Positions 33,005 to 45,449 of a DNA stretch of 64,000 bases are shown here, piece after piece. Below the pieces are notes generated by a model. It was given only the letters and a program-made list of their open reading frames with translations. It was not told the DNA's origin and searched no databases. The DNA is from Paracyclopina nana (lineage: Eukaryota > Arthropoda > Copepoda > Cyclopoida > Cyclopettidae): NCBI GenBank assembly GCA_019096065.1, contig JAGUCH010000003.1, positions 1,364,001-1,428,000 on the forward strand. The letters run 5' to 3'. Position 1 is the stretch's first letter; every line of letters starts with the position of its first letter. The translations under genes and the position numbers were made by a program.

Positions 33005-36000
33005 ATGAGGGCATCAGCATTGATCATCACTGCTGCTTCTTGCCTGATGCTCCTTCCTCTGGAGGTCTGGTGCCAAATTGGCAGAAGCTACCAACAGGAT
33101 CATCCAAATCATGTTTTAGGCTCTCAGGCCGCCGACGATGGAGAATCAAGGCCAAAAGCCACAGCGGAAACGAGCATAGCTACGCCTCAAACTGGTAAGC
33201 AATGCGTTTAAAATCAAGCTCGCGATAACACACGCGTTGAAAGGAAACCATTCAAGCGTGAAGACATTAAGGGATTTGCATGAATTAGCTTTCCTCCACA
33301 CATTTTTTCCTTTGCTGCAACACATCAGGGCAAAACATTCAATCTTAGGGAGCGATTTTCTCAATTTCACCGCGTGGTGGCGCAAGTGTTTCAGCTGTGG
33401 CTGCACGGCCGGCGGCTGAATTGGCAGTCGCAGAAATGAAAAGCGCCACCTGGCCTTCTTATGAGATATCTAGCTAGTACAATTTCGGTTATTTGTTGAT
33501 TCATGCCAAGTGGCCACCCTGGGAGAAACTGAGCTTTAAATTATGCCATAAAATTGACATGTCGCGCGATTTGCGTGCTAGGAATTCCTGTCACGTTCTT
33601 GAAGGTGGTGCCTGCATACTCTGCCCATCAAGATCATCATTGAGCTGATGTTGTAAAATGCAGAGAAGGTGCAGCAGATAGCAGCCATTTATATCGTACT
33701 ATACGCAGGCCATGAAACGTCAAAAAGAGGCCTCGTAAAGCAACGCCTTTATGCCAGTGCATAAATTGAGCTGTAAAAAAGTTTGCCAGGCTAGAAGTGC
33801 AGTTTTCTGATTCCAGCAAACCATTTTTTCACGCAATTTTCCCAAGGCCATTCTTAATGGAATCCTCAGTACTGATGATAGGAGCGCCATCTAGCGGTAG
33901 GTTTTTGCTATGAGGGCAACAAAGCATACGTAGTATAACGGCAGTCATTACTGTTGTACTTACAATTCCTTAAAGGGCCCATTGAGTGGCAAACTGTAAT
34001 GACCGTTAATGGCAGTCTCTCTGCCTTGCTTGTGAGTATAGTGAATGATTGCTTTCACGATACATGTATAAATGAACTCCCAAGCAGCCCAGCAGTGACA
34101 AACATGCAGCTAGTTTCACAATTTCATTACATACATGATTGCTTTTTTAAGATTCCTCAGAGTTGCCAGATAATTGTTTTTACCTGATTCGAGGTCACAA
34201 TCAAAAGAACTGTTTTCAGAAAAGCAAAATAAATTTTGGTACCAATTTTCAGCCTAGGATTTCACATTAACAAGTAACAGGCAACTCTTACTGTTATTCA
34301 ATCTATACCACAATTGCTACATAAATCACATGATTCCATGACATATATTTATTATGGCCTTATTAGAATTGACACTGGCTGGTATATACCAGCAAAATGC
34401 TAGGTACCATAATAAATCCTTTTCGCTACTTTTGCAGCCTCAGCCTCAGATGCAGATCAAGTGATAGCCGTTGAAGGCCATCCTACCCAACTTCCATGTG
34501 ATGTGACACCCCCAAAGGAGGGTGAGCAGGTTTACCTAGTCCTCTGGTATCGTCAGGACGACGGAGGAGAGCCGATCTACAGGTGAGATACTTTCATTTT
34601 TCCTAAAGGTTGATTGAAGTGTCATGACGCCCACTGTATGCATAAAAAGAGCTTTTTTACCGTGACAAACCTAGCTTGGAGCACAATATAAAATGTAACT
34701 TTTTTAATGTAGTAGAGGCATGAGTCAGCATATACCCATGAGCAGCAAACTTCACATACTTGAAAATATGAAAATAGTATGGAGTTCCAACTTGGTGTGG
34801 GAAAAACTGCAGATGTGAGCAGTGTGAAAACTCCTTGAAAGTGTGTGCAATTTCGAAAGTTCAACGTACGCCTTTCTAATTACACATACTAATATTCGTG
34901 GCATAACTTGCAGGCTGATTCAGCGTATAGGCATACACAGCTATTTTGAGTTATTACTGTGGTCGATCAAAAATCTGATTATTTTCTCCTCCCCTTCGTA
35001 GCACGCAACATGCGGTCTTGTCCAGTTGTTATAATAATCAGGCTAGTATTATGTGTATATGTACAATATACAGGGTATTATTTCATGCCAATAATAATTA
35101 TTTACGTTGGAGCTATTGGATCACTGCTGTCTCTCTTTTGCTCCTGAAAAAGAGCAATAATTCGAGCCGTAGTATTTCTAATGCGCACCCTCAAAACCGA
35201 TGTAGTATATGAAAAAGGACAGTCATTTCGCAGAAAATGGCTGTCGTCGATCCTCATGGCGAATTATTATTTCTTCCTCTGAAAAAGCAATAGACTTCCC
35301 TTGAGCACATTTCGACAGTGGAATAGCCTCCAATTTCCCCGAGGAGAGCAAAAATTGGTTGGTTTCTCTCAAAACATTGGCTGATACTACTAGAAGATTT
35401 TTTCTGCATCGCCACAGTATACTACTATTTTATGGCCTCCACTTTTTCGCAGATGCAAATATGTGTTTTTTGGCATTGTGGCAGTATTTATTTAATTTTT
35501 CCCTGTGGACACAAGATCTAATATCCCATTAGGACATACGGCTGCATTTTAGCCATATCATCAAAAATGAACAGATGGTTGTATATTCTATTTTTTAGCA
35601 TCAGTGCGGGCTTTCTCTTTGGCAATAATTATGACATATTCGAGTCTGCTGTTGGAGCAAATTTCCTTTATGGATTGAATGGACATTCAGAAGGCGAAGC
35701 TAATAGGGAGAAATAATGTACATTTCCTCAAAACTTCGTTAGATGAGGTTTTAGTTCGCCCATGGGACCTCGTCAACAGTAGTGTAGCGCTCCTAAAATG
35801 GGCGAATTCCCAAACAAACCGCAGATGCACACACAACTACGCACCAAAAAGCTCATTAAGAATAATTGATTATTAAGCACATTGTGTGGCTGCTTAGGAT
35901 TCACTGGAACAATCATTTCTTTGGTTTACTCCACATATGAACAAGGAAAATTTATTAAAAGGCTTCATTCGGATTTTTGGTTGATCTTAAAATAACTGTT

Positions 36001-39000
36001 TTTCTAATCAGCTCCAAACTTGTCATGCTTTTCATTCATTATTTTTTTTGGTAAAATCTGGAGTGTGAGGCCACTATAAAGCTTGCAAAAAAGAAGGGCC
36101 AAAGCACATATTTCATGTGCGTATAGCAGTAAGAACCTTTTTTAGCTTTCTCTTTGATTTGTGCGCTAATGACACCACGACAATACTGCTCGGGAAATTG
36201 TCGACCCTAATTTCTACAACCCACATGTATTAATTGAAGAACAACACAATTAGGGTGTAATAGCCTGTTTTGCTATTGAGCCGATAAGTTTCGGCAACTC
36301 GCAGTTAATAGACCAGAAACTGCATCATCTCCTCTGCTGTGGCCTTTACTTCAAAGGCCACAGCATATATAGGTTTTAAAAGCAATGAGGCCAAACTTCT
36401 TAATGGCGCCATTATTCTGGGCAAACTTTTGGTTCGCATACTATATACGAGTGATTTTTACGACCTTTCGGCCTTTGCTGTGGTCATATGGTGTGTCGGC
36501 CATTTTTTGGCCTCTTTTAATCAGGCTGGCTCACATAAAATAATAATAGTAATCAAGCTCGCGAGCTTGGCATTCTGCAAACAAGTAAAACTAATGGCAG
36601 ATCCCATTTCTTTTTTAATTGCGCGAGTTTTCTGCTCATCGGTCAACGCGCATGCGCAGTTGCGCGCGAAGCCACGTGGCCACGTGGTAATGTCAACAAA
36701 AGTGGTTTTATTTGATTTTGAGCGTCAGCTGCCAACTTTGACGAAAATTCAATCATCTTATCTTGCAGCTACGACGCGCGAAATGGCGGCCCCGAGAATG
36801 GACAGAGGTGGAGCGACGCGGATCGAGGCTTCGGGCCTCGGGCTCGCTTTCATTGGAGAGATGGGCCTTCTTATCTGCAAATCGAGTCTGTCACCCTTCT
36901 CGAGGCTGGCGTCTATCGATGCAGAGTGGATTTTAAATCAGCGCCTACCAGGAATTCCCTGGTTAATCTCACTGTCGTCGGTAAGTTATTTTTGCCAAAG
37001 CCTATAAACAAAGAGCTGAATATATCAGGTCTACAATTTTAGCAGGTTAGCCAATAATGGCATAATTCAAAACTCGAGTAAAGCTGTTGTCAGCTCTTTG
37101 CTGCCTAGGCTTTAGAGAGGCCTTTGAAGTCTAGCCACGACATTGTAAAGTTGAACTTCACGTAATGGTGGCTCATTGACCCATGAAGTCTTTTGTAGTT
37201 GGTCGTGGTTGCACCACCACCACCAGACTTTTGGGTATCACATTTTCCTGCCTGCAGGATCCCTTGGGAGGCCTCCTCCAAATAGTTGGTTCCATTAGCT
37301 CTTAGGGACGAAAAAACAGAGTTTGAGCAAAGCTCGAGGGAGAGATAGACTTGATATTGTCAAGCTAGGCCTTCTTTTTTCCCCTCGCTGCAAGCCTGAC
37401 CTCAATGTTCTGGTTCAGCTGCTTCAAATTGAGCTCTGGGATGGGAAACGTCTGAATTGACCCTTTATTTGTACAAGAGAGTTGCTGAAAGGTGGACAAA
37501 GCATGCTTTTGCAGCCTGGAACTTGTCTTCCGCCTACTATACAGTACACAACATTTTGGTAGATACTAAAGTGGAGGAAAAAGCCTGATGTTTCTCAGAT
37601 ATTGGCAGTTTAATGGAGAAATTCCAACCTGTCGATGACGATGCCTTGTCTCACATTTGAATTTTTTTCCAGTGCCTCCTGGAGAGCCAATCATTTTCGA
37701 CGAAAGTGGACGACAAGTTAAGGACCTGGTCGGTCCCTATCTCGAGGGAGAAACAATTGTCCTGAAGTGCATCACTTCCGGAGGTAAACTCACAAGGACG
37801 ACGAGGCTAGCAAACATATCCTCGTATTAGCATATAGTACATAATCCCTCTTCATACATTTGCTATATGGGAAATTCTCCTAGGTGATCCCATGCCACAA
37901 GTGAGCTGGTGGCGAGATAGTCACTTGATTGACTCGAGTTTCGAAAAGACTTTTAGCCGAACCGTTCAAAATACGCTGTCAGTGCCTCAAGTTACGAGAG
38001 AGGATCTTGGAGCCACTCTCACATGCCAGGCCTCAAACAACAACATTTCAGCCCCAGCCTCGGCACGTGTGGCCATAGATCTGAAATGTAAGTTATCCAT
38101 TACTGAGGAGGAGCCCTTTCGAAAAAGGCTTTCTAATGGCTTTTTTATGAAGTTGAAATTTAATTTAGAAAGCCAATTATGCATAGCTTTTCAATCTAGT
38201 TTTTACCCTCTGTGTACTCTTGTGGAACATGTCAGCACGAAAGGCAAAGGTAGAAGAACGAAAAAATACCTATTATTCTACTACAACTTTTTTTTTCTCG
38301 GCTTTCGTGCTTTTTCTTAGTTCTGCAAGGGAGCAAATCTCACGAAAATAAGAGGCTTTGTTGTTGTTGTTGTTACATATGTTAAAAAGAAGCACTGACC
38401 AAAGATGCATGACACACACTGGCCGACTCCATTTGTGAAAATGTGAGTGCGTGTGTCTGTGTGTCTAGTGGAAAAAGGCCCTTTTTGGGATATAAAGTAG
38501 TAAAAGCTTTCCAATGAAATTGGCTTTCTTTTTTCTCCTCAAGAAGAAGAAGAAGAACGAGCTTCCAATTCGCAAGAGTGCATGGTGCTTATTTCCTCAA
38601 TAAATGCGCGTACTTGTCAGGACCATTTTTTGCACTAGCACTACTGGTGCATTATCCCTCAAAGAAAAACTGAGTATTCAAAAGCAAAATTTCATTGTAT
38701 ATTCAAGTCTTGGGGTTTATATCTTAGTCAAAAGTAGGGCTCCTTTTTTATGTATGCATAAACTGCATTCATCTATTTTTCCTTCCTCAGTTCGGCCTGA
38801 AAATGTGGGGATCGTTTCGAAAAGGGAGCCGCTGTCTGCTGGCAAAGAGTACTTTTTGGAATGTCGAAGTTATGGATCAAGACCTCCAGCCACCATCACT
38901 TGGTGGAAAAACTCCAAGTTCATGAACAAGGCTGAAACTCAGGTAAGCTACATATAGTGTATATCTATCCCAACAAGCTCCATTCAATGGACTCTCATCA

Positions 39001-42000
39001 ATTTTTCAAGATCCTCAATGGCGGAAATGTGACCAAGTCTCTGCTGCATTTCCAACCCAAGCCCTCAGATCATGGAAAAACTTTAACTTGTCGTGCCGAA
39101 AATACAGAGTTGTCGAATGCAGCAGTCGAAGACCACTGGAGACTCACTATTCATTGTAAGTCCAATTTATGTGCACAACTCCGTAGAAGACAGTTGCATT
39201 TTCTTTTTATGCCGCTAGATGGCGCCTTATGGCGTCCTTGCTTTTGATTGGCCGTTGCTAAATGTTTGAATTTTCATTGGCTGTTGCTAACTGTTTGACT
39301 TTTCATGGGCTGAATTTTAATGCAAAGTATTTGAAAATGCGAAAGTGCCTCACTCTCATTTTGCCAGCAATTTCCACAGTTTTTCCTCAGCCCTCTTCAG
39401 CTATAAATGCGACTTTTTTTATTAACCACTAGTTCATAATAAAACCAGAGCTTTAGCGCTGCAAAAAAGAGGGGAGGCATCCTTTAATGTTGGTAATTGC
39501 ATTTTGTAAGCACTACATTATGCAATTGTGCCGTTGTGCTCAGTTTGTAGCAAATAACTTTAAAAAGCGTTACGCAATAGCTTAATTTTAATTTCAGACG
39601 CACCCACCGTGGCCTTGACCTTCGGCTCGAACCTCGACCCTGGCAACATTGCTGAGGGCAACGACGTCTATTTCGAGTGCAAAATCAGCGCCAATCCGGA
39701 GGTCTACAAAGTGGTTTGGCTGCATAATGTGAGTTCAATATATTGGCTTTTCATATAAATCGATGCGATGTCAACCATGTGCGCTTATCTCGCAGGATGT
39801 GATGGTTTTGCATGACAAAAGCAATGGTGTCATTATATCCGGTTCCAGCCTCGTTCTGCAGTCCGTGGGCCGAAAGCAGGCTGGAAAATATTCATGTGTG
39901 GCCTCTAATATCGAGGGGGATACTCAGTCAAACATCCTGGACCTCAAAGTCATGTGTAATTACAATTTCCATCTCTTTACTCCATAACATACAATTTGTG
40001 TTATGTTCGCCTTCGCATTTTGATGGATTCTTTTTTGTGTTTGGCGGGGCCATATGAAAATCCGCATTTGCCGGGGGAAAAACTGCATCATCCAATTTTG
40101 TATTGTCCCTCTTGCAGATAAGCCCATTTGCAGTAACTTGCACCGAGTGGTTCAAGGCGTGGGGCGTGACCGGGTGTCTCGCATTATTTGCCCTGTTGAG
40201 GCTCATCCTCCGCCCGTTGAATTTGGCTGGACCTTTAATAGCTCCCTGCAAGCCCACACGGTAAGAAAACAAATCACCTTTAATGCCTTTTTCCCCAGCC
40301 AGCTTAGATATTCAGCCCTGCCTTTTTTCTCTACTCCACAAAATTGGTTGGCCTTAATTGCAGTTGCAAAAATGACTTGGCAGTATTTATTGGCAAAGTA
40401 AAGAAGCTGTTTTTATCTAGTCATGCTTTGCTAGGCGAAAGAAAGAAAGTAGCTTTTTTCTGGAGAAAAACGCATGCAAAACATTTGCATACTTGTGCAA
40501 CTTGTCGTCACATTCAAGTCCAAGAAATTGCCAGTTGCACACTGGGCTATTCCTATTTTCAAGTTGAAAAAAGGCAAACAATCATCAGCTCGGAAGAACT
40601 TGATGGTTTCAGGCATTTTAGTAATACAGTTTTTATGCGTGGCAAAATAATCCACTGTGCGCAGATTTAAGTTATATTCAGGGGAGGAATTCATGAAAAC
40701 TCGGCCGTGTGCTCTGCTAGCAATGACAGGAATTTTTTCGCTCGCGCTAATTAATTGCCCACTCTTTTCATGGCCTGATTTTTAGGTTTCTCACGATGCT
40801 TACTCGACGAACGAAACGCACTCTGTGCTGCTCTACAAGCCCAAAGATGAAAACGACTTCGGTTACCTCTACTGCTGGGCGAGCAATGGCCTCGGCAAAA
40901 TGGACAAACCTTGCTCATTCCAACTCATTCCCGCCGGTAAGAATTGGCCAAGAAAAATGGCCATATTTCGCGCACCACAATTCTCGAGAGGCCAATTAAG
41001 AAGCCGCTATTTTCCCCTATGTTTCAACTACCCTTGCCATGCTAACACCACTTAATTGGCCATCATCTGAACTTTTTCAAGCTTCTTAACGCTTAGCTGG
41101 AAAGTAGCATTTTTAGAAAGCAATTTTTTTTAAAGGCAAAAAACTGAAATTAAATCCGTGTTTCTCTATCAGATAGCTTAATTTTTGCTTAAGCAACTTT
41201 TAACATTAGAAGTTTTCAGAGATTGCTCAATCATGGTTTTTCTTGCAGAGATGACGTATTTATTTTCTGACTGAATTATTGTAGTTTCCGTCTTGCTTTC
41301 TAAAAAATGGCAAAAAGTGGAAAGGAGTCAATTATTCCACGTGGCTTTTCCCGTTCAACTCCCAACTTTCTGAACATAAAATTGAGGCCAAATTCCCAGG
41401 AATTTCGACGCGAGCTGAGCACAATTTTACATTTTCGTAGAAAAGGAGCTCGATAAATGCCGAAATTGCTTTCTAATTTAGCGGGGATCATGTCCACCAA
41501 CAAATAGGGTTGGTAAACATTGGAGCTAGTTTCATACATAGTACCCCAAATTCAGACACGACATCAATATTTGACTAGCTGTCAAGAATTTTACTAGCTC
41601 GAGGCGAAACTTGTAAATTCTCAAGTGTGTACTACAGGCAGGGTGTCCATTTTATTGTAAATAAAAAAGCTTGAGCTCAGTTCGATATAAAGTAAAGTGA
41701 GGGTTTTTTCTTGGCAAAAAAGAAAGCTTCGCTTCAGAGGCTACGCAGGAATATGAGAGTAAACATGAGCAGGAAATCAAATTGATGTCAACGACTGTTA
41801 CTTTCCACACGATCAAATGTCCAACTTTGAAGCTCTGCTCACTTTGCTTTCCCCCTTTTTTGCTTTGGAAAGCCGTGCTACGAACTGAGATAGAGTGGAA
41901 TGCAGCATGAATTTTTTACCCTCAAATTTGCCATTTATCACCTCTATTTTCTCTGGGAGAGTTTTCTTCCACCCGAAAAGTGGTGGTGACATTTAGAGAG

Positions 42001-45000
42001 GCGCATCGATTTCAAGCTTTCCAGATAATTTGAAAGGAGTTGACTTATTGTTGTAGAAGGTCCCTTCGGACTTCATACAAGGACAGTTGGACAATTTATG
42101 AAGAAGGCTCTCGGCTTTCATTTCTATGATTTGACATGCTATCTTCGCGAGAAGAAAAAGTATCCTCCTTTTAATTCACTCTATGTATTTTACATATTTA
42201 TAATAGCTTTTAGCTCAATTACATTGAAAAAAAATAATCATGCCAAGCTAATGTGAATATCAAATATATTATATAATGCTAATTTAAACGACTAGTATAA
42301 TCAGTGGAATTTGTGATTTAGCAAGAAATGCAATTTTGAGCCCTGCTGTCAGTTCTTTGCAGTGAGGCTTTCTAACCCAATAAATAGCGAAAATCATGTC
42401 AATTTTTCTATTATTTAGGACCCCCTGAGGCCCCGACCAACTGCTCGGTGGTGAACCAGACCACTGATTCACTTGAGGTCGAATGTCTTCCTGCATTCAA
42501 TGGCGGCCTCAAGCAATTTTTTGGCCTCGAAGTTACCGACCTCCAGTCCGGGATCCTGCTCGCCAACGCCACAGACTCGGTGCCTGAATTTCAAGTAAGT
42601 CATTTTCCGCTCGGATTCAAGCACCACTACTACACTATCTCCTTTTTCTAGGTTTCTGGATTGAATTCGGGGCGAGGATTGAAAATCACCATCTATGCGG
42701 CAAACGCGAATGGCCGCAGCCAAAACGTTGTGCTCGAAGGTTTCACCCTCAAGGTCGCTGAGTTGCAGCTTGGTAAGTCTCTTTTTCTGCACTCAACTTT
42801 GCGAATGGCTTTCTAATTTGATGGGTCCCAAAGGTGGAGTGAGCAATGGTTGAAAACAAGGGAAAAACCGAATAATAGCACCGCCATATTATGAGAACGA
42901 TTTTTTAAGTGAGCTCAATCACGAAAAGTTAATGGTATTTTTATGAAGCCAGCTTATGTATAGCTATAATTTTTAGGGTGATCCCATATTCGTAATTTTT
43001 GCCAAGGTTAGCTAGTTTAAAAAGGAACCTTACATTATTAGTCAAGTTCAGCTTCAACTGAGAACATTTTTTGCAGTTAAGTTTATGTCCTGTTCATGTA
43101 CACCCCAAACTCCCTAGGAAAATGCACGAAAAACACCTCAAGGAAAGGAGAAAAATTGTCTTATGACAAGCGCCAGCTGATACTAAAAAAATCAGATCAT
43201 CTTTAAGCCAACTTGAAAGTAAACAAATCTAATTTTGGCTATTAAGTGCTCCACATTTTAGTCCTTTTGAGCAAAATCAATAGCTAACATCTTTTATCTA
43301 AGAAATGTGATGAAAGATAGTTTGTTTTAAAATATGCTGAAAACTACGAGATAAAATAGCAAAAATTAATTGCCATTAAAAACGCTGTTCGGCCCCAAGC
43401 TGAACTCGTAGAGTGGCAGTCAGCAGCAGATTCACTTTTCCTTATGACAATTTTTTCCATACCTTAAGGCATTCTTAATACATGAACAGGGCATTAGTAC
43501 GGCATCTTAACGCAACTTACACATAAAATTAAGCAAAGTTGGGATCTGCCTACATAAATACATCTGGGAACGCCCTACAGTTTGCCATCTTTTTGCATCC
43601 CATTCTCGGAGCGCTGGCGGCTTTCACAATGCTGCAACTTTCAAAGCAGCCTTTTAAAATGACAATCAAGGCTATGAAATCAAATTAGGGGAAGTGCATT
43701 ACCCGAGCTGGAATGTGGTTTACCAAGGAAAAAGCAGCAGCCACTCTTCTTGACTTGTTTTGCGCAAAATAATGTAAAGCGCTCCTTTGTGCTCTGAAGA
43801 TGTAATCTGAATAAAAGCCAGCTTTAGGTACGTAGAGGCTAGGTAAAATTGAAAAATGCAAATGAGGCTGCTGGCTTGATAAATGAAGTCATATCCTTTT
43901 GCAGAGAGCACAGTTCCACTCGAGTTTACGCCCGTGCTCGGAATTCTGATTGGCGTCGTGGTCACATTGTTGTTGGTGGCCTTCGTCATCATGCTCATTT
44001 TGAGGCTCAAGTACAAGACATCAAAGAAGCTGGAGCAACAGAGGCGACGAGCCTCGGCGGCCTCCAAAAGGGACCCTGACGAAGAGGAATACTTTTGCTT
44101 GCGGCCGACCAACAACGGCTCTAATGCAGCTACAGCAGCCTCCAAACCGACCGTAGTGGCCACCACAAGAAAGGCAAATGGAGGCCATCAGAAGGCTCTG
44201 TCGAGGCCGTCTCCAATGGACGATCACAATCCGGATGTAGTTCCTATGATGCTTCATCATGTAAATATTCATGGCCCTGGTGAGTGATTCAATGCTCTGT
44301 AATATGCAGAAGATAGCAGTTGCGGCGCGCAACTCCTCCGCCAGATGGCGCAGCGATTTGTTTTGATCGAAGGACTAGCTCTTTTATAGTCATTTGAGCA
44401 GTGAAAACGCCAAAATGAGCCTAAGAACTGGAAGCCTTTTTTTTCAACCGTAAAGGCCGATTTCATATTATCAAAGTCAAGCTAAGGCGAGCTAAGCTAG
44501 GTTTTTTTGGAGGCTAATATCTCAGCAACTACTCAACGTATTGGCACCAAATTTGGTATGGTTCATCAAAATGTCAACCTACAGCTGTGTTCCAAATTTG
44601 GTTATGTTCGGAGAAGGTCTTACTGTGGAGGCCATTTTTTTGAAAAAGCAAAGCTAGGTATCTAGCTTGTCTTTTTGGGCAGGTAAAGTCAGCCTTTGGA
44701 TGGGATCTTCAGATCTAGTTTATTATGCTCTCCTGATCAATCCTATCAAATTTGGTGCCAATTGATGCAGTAGCTGCTGAGCAATAAGCCTCCCAAGTAC
44801 CTTGCTTATTTGAGCTTGCCCTTAGATTTTAGAAAGCAAGGCAGGAAAATCGGATCTTTTTTAATTTTCACAGCGTCATTTTTTGCTCATCTCCTTGACA
44901 TGAGCAAAGTGCAAGAGGAAAACAGAGGGCTAATGAAAACACACACTTCTCACATTGCAAGTCACATATATATAGTAGTTCAAAGCTTTGATAATTTCAG

Positions 45001-45449
45001 AAAGTGAAAGCCTTCGCAGCGGAACGCCGGTGAAATCAGACATCAGTGGCGGAAGTGTAGTGAGTGGCTACGGCACAGGGGGCGACTCGGGGAGTGACAA
45101 GACCCCGCCCTACCTGCCCACGTCACGCCCATGCAACAACTATGCAACTCTCAATCCATGCAGCGGCAAAATGGGCATTTCCAATCCCTTCGAGCACGAG
45201 CCCTACGCGCAGCTGACGCTTCCAAGTTCCTTAAGCCGGTCACATCAGCAGCAGCAGCAGCTGTTACCTCCACGCTATGGCCCTTCGGCAGCTGTTGCGT
45301 CAGCTGACAAGGTCATTTACTCTCAAATTGATATGTCCCGGAAGAAAGGCTACAGCAGCCACCACCATTATTCCACTGAGGATCCTCATCATCCATCGAA
45401 CTGGGCTCCCCTTTTGGGCAGCAGAAATCAACCGGAAAGCTCGCTATGA
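33005..45449 (+). CDS. Sidestep-family Ig/FN3 transmembrane receptor
   Basis: Fifteen coding exons join in frame to 954 residues: 33005-33194, 34438-34582, 36769-36980, 37673-37783, 37884-38087, 38791-38942, 39011-39155, 39598-39728, 39796-39955, 40118-40260, 40786-40936, 42419-42594, 42652-42772, 43905-44279, 45001-45449. Signal peptide 1-23. V-type Ig1 (64-183) has CDV, VLWYRQD, SYDAR and the family signature YRCRVDFKSAPTRNSLVNLT. Ig2 183-288 (VPPGEP, VGPYLEG), Ig3 288-387 (FRPENV, CRAEN), Ig4 387-484 (EGNDVYFECKISANP, SLVLQSV), Ig5 484-582 (YCWASNGLG), FN3 582-681, transmembrane helix 691-713, then a tail with polyQ near its end. Known: Drosophila Sidestep and paralogues are cell-surface ligands for Beaten-path proteins in axon guidance. 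Every domain boundary is a phase-1 intron and most domains are split by one internal intron. The paralogue cannot be assigned. No canonical AATAAA follows closely. Confidence 0.93.
33370..33383 (+). promoter_or_regulatory. CTCF-like motif
   Basis: CCGCGTGGTGGCGC matches the classic CCGCGNGGNGGCAG consensus except at the last two bases. It is the first of three such motifs within 530 bp, just downstream of the first coding exon of the sidestep-family gene. Confidence 0.45.
33441..33455 (-). promoter_or_regulatory. CTCF-like motif, inverted
   Basis: Read on the minus strand it is GGCCAGGTGGCGCTT, containing the CCAGGTGGCGC core. It lies about 60 bp from the plus-strand motif at 33370. Confidence 0.45.
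33884..33897 (-). promoter_or_regulatory. CTCF-like motif, inverted
   Basis: The minus strand reads CCGCTAGATGGCGC, the exact 14-mer also found at 39212. It is in the first coding-region intron of the sidestep-family gene. Confidence 0.5.
36648..36687. promoter_or_regulatory. NRF-1/Ewg-like palindrome and twin CACGTG boxes in an intron
   Basis: GCGCATGCGC (36648-36657) fits the NRF-1/Erect-wing palindrome YGCGCAYGCGCR. It is followed by a GCGCGC run and two CACGTG E-boxes within 20 bp. The cluster is about 100 bp upstream of the sidestep exon at 36769 and could be an internal promoter or enhancer. Motif evidence only. Confidence 0.35.
39212..39225 (+). promoter_or_regulatory. CTCF-like motif in a sidestep intron
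   Basis: CCGCTAGATGGCGC, identical to the reverse-strand site at 33884-33897. It lies 57 nt past the donor at 39156. Confidence 0.5.
43086..43493 (+). mobile_element. TWA-target MITE, copy 3, 408 bp, in a sidestep intron
   Basis: The ends TGTCCTGTTCATGTA and TACATGAACAGGGCA are near-perfect inverted repeats. TTA is duplicated on both sides (43083-43085 and 43494-43496). It lies in the intron between the FN3 and transmembrane exons, in the same orientation as the copy at 30848. Confidence 0.85.
44338..44351 (+). promoter_or_regulatory. CTCF-like motif in the last sidestep intron
   Basis: CCGCCAGATGGCGC matches the vertebrate and insect CTCF core. It lies 58 nt after the donor at 44280. Confidence 0.45.
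44478..44818. mobile_element. Foldback element in the last sidestep intron, about 341 bp
   Basis: Imperfect inverted repeats of about 90 bp: the left arm contains GGAGGCTAATATCTCAGCAA and TTGGCACCAAATTTGG, and the right arm carries their reverse complements (GCTGAGCAATAAGCCTCC, CCAAATTTGGTGCCAA). The outermost pair is CAAGCT and AGCTTG. No clear target duplication is visible, so the ends are approximate and the class is unknown. Confidence 0.6.

Noticed and set aside
36339-37007. 222-codon open frame, the longest in the window
   Set aside because: The 3' third overlaps the real sidestep Ig1 exon (36769-36980) but in a different frame. The true product is read in the frame giving CRVDFKSAPTRN.
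43720-44332. Minus-strand frames of over 100 codons across the sidestep transmembrane exon
   Set aside because: Antisense shadows of the coding exon 43905-44279.
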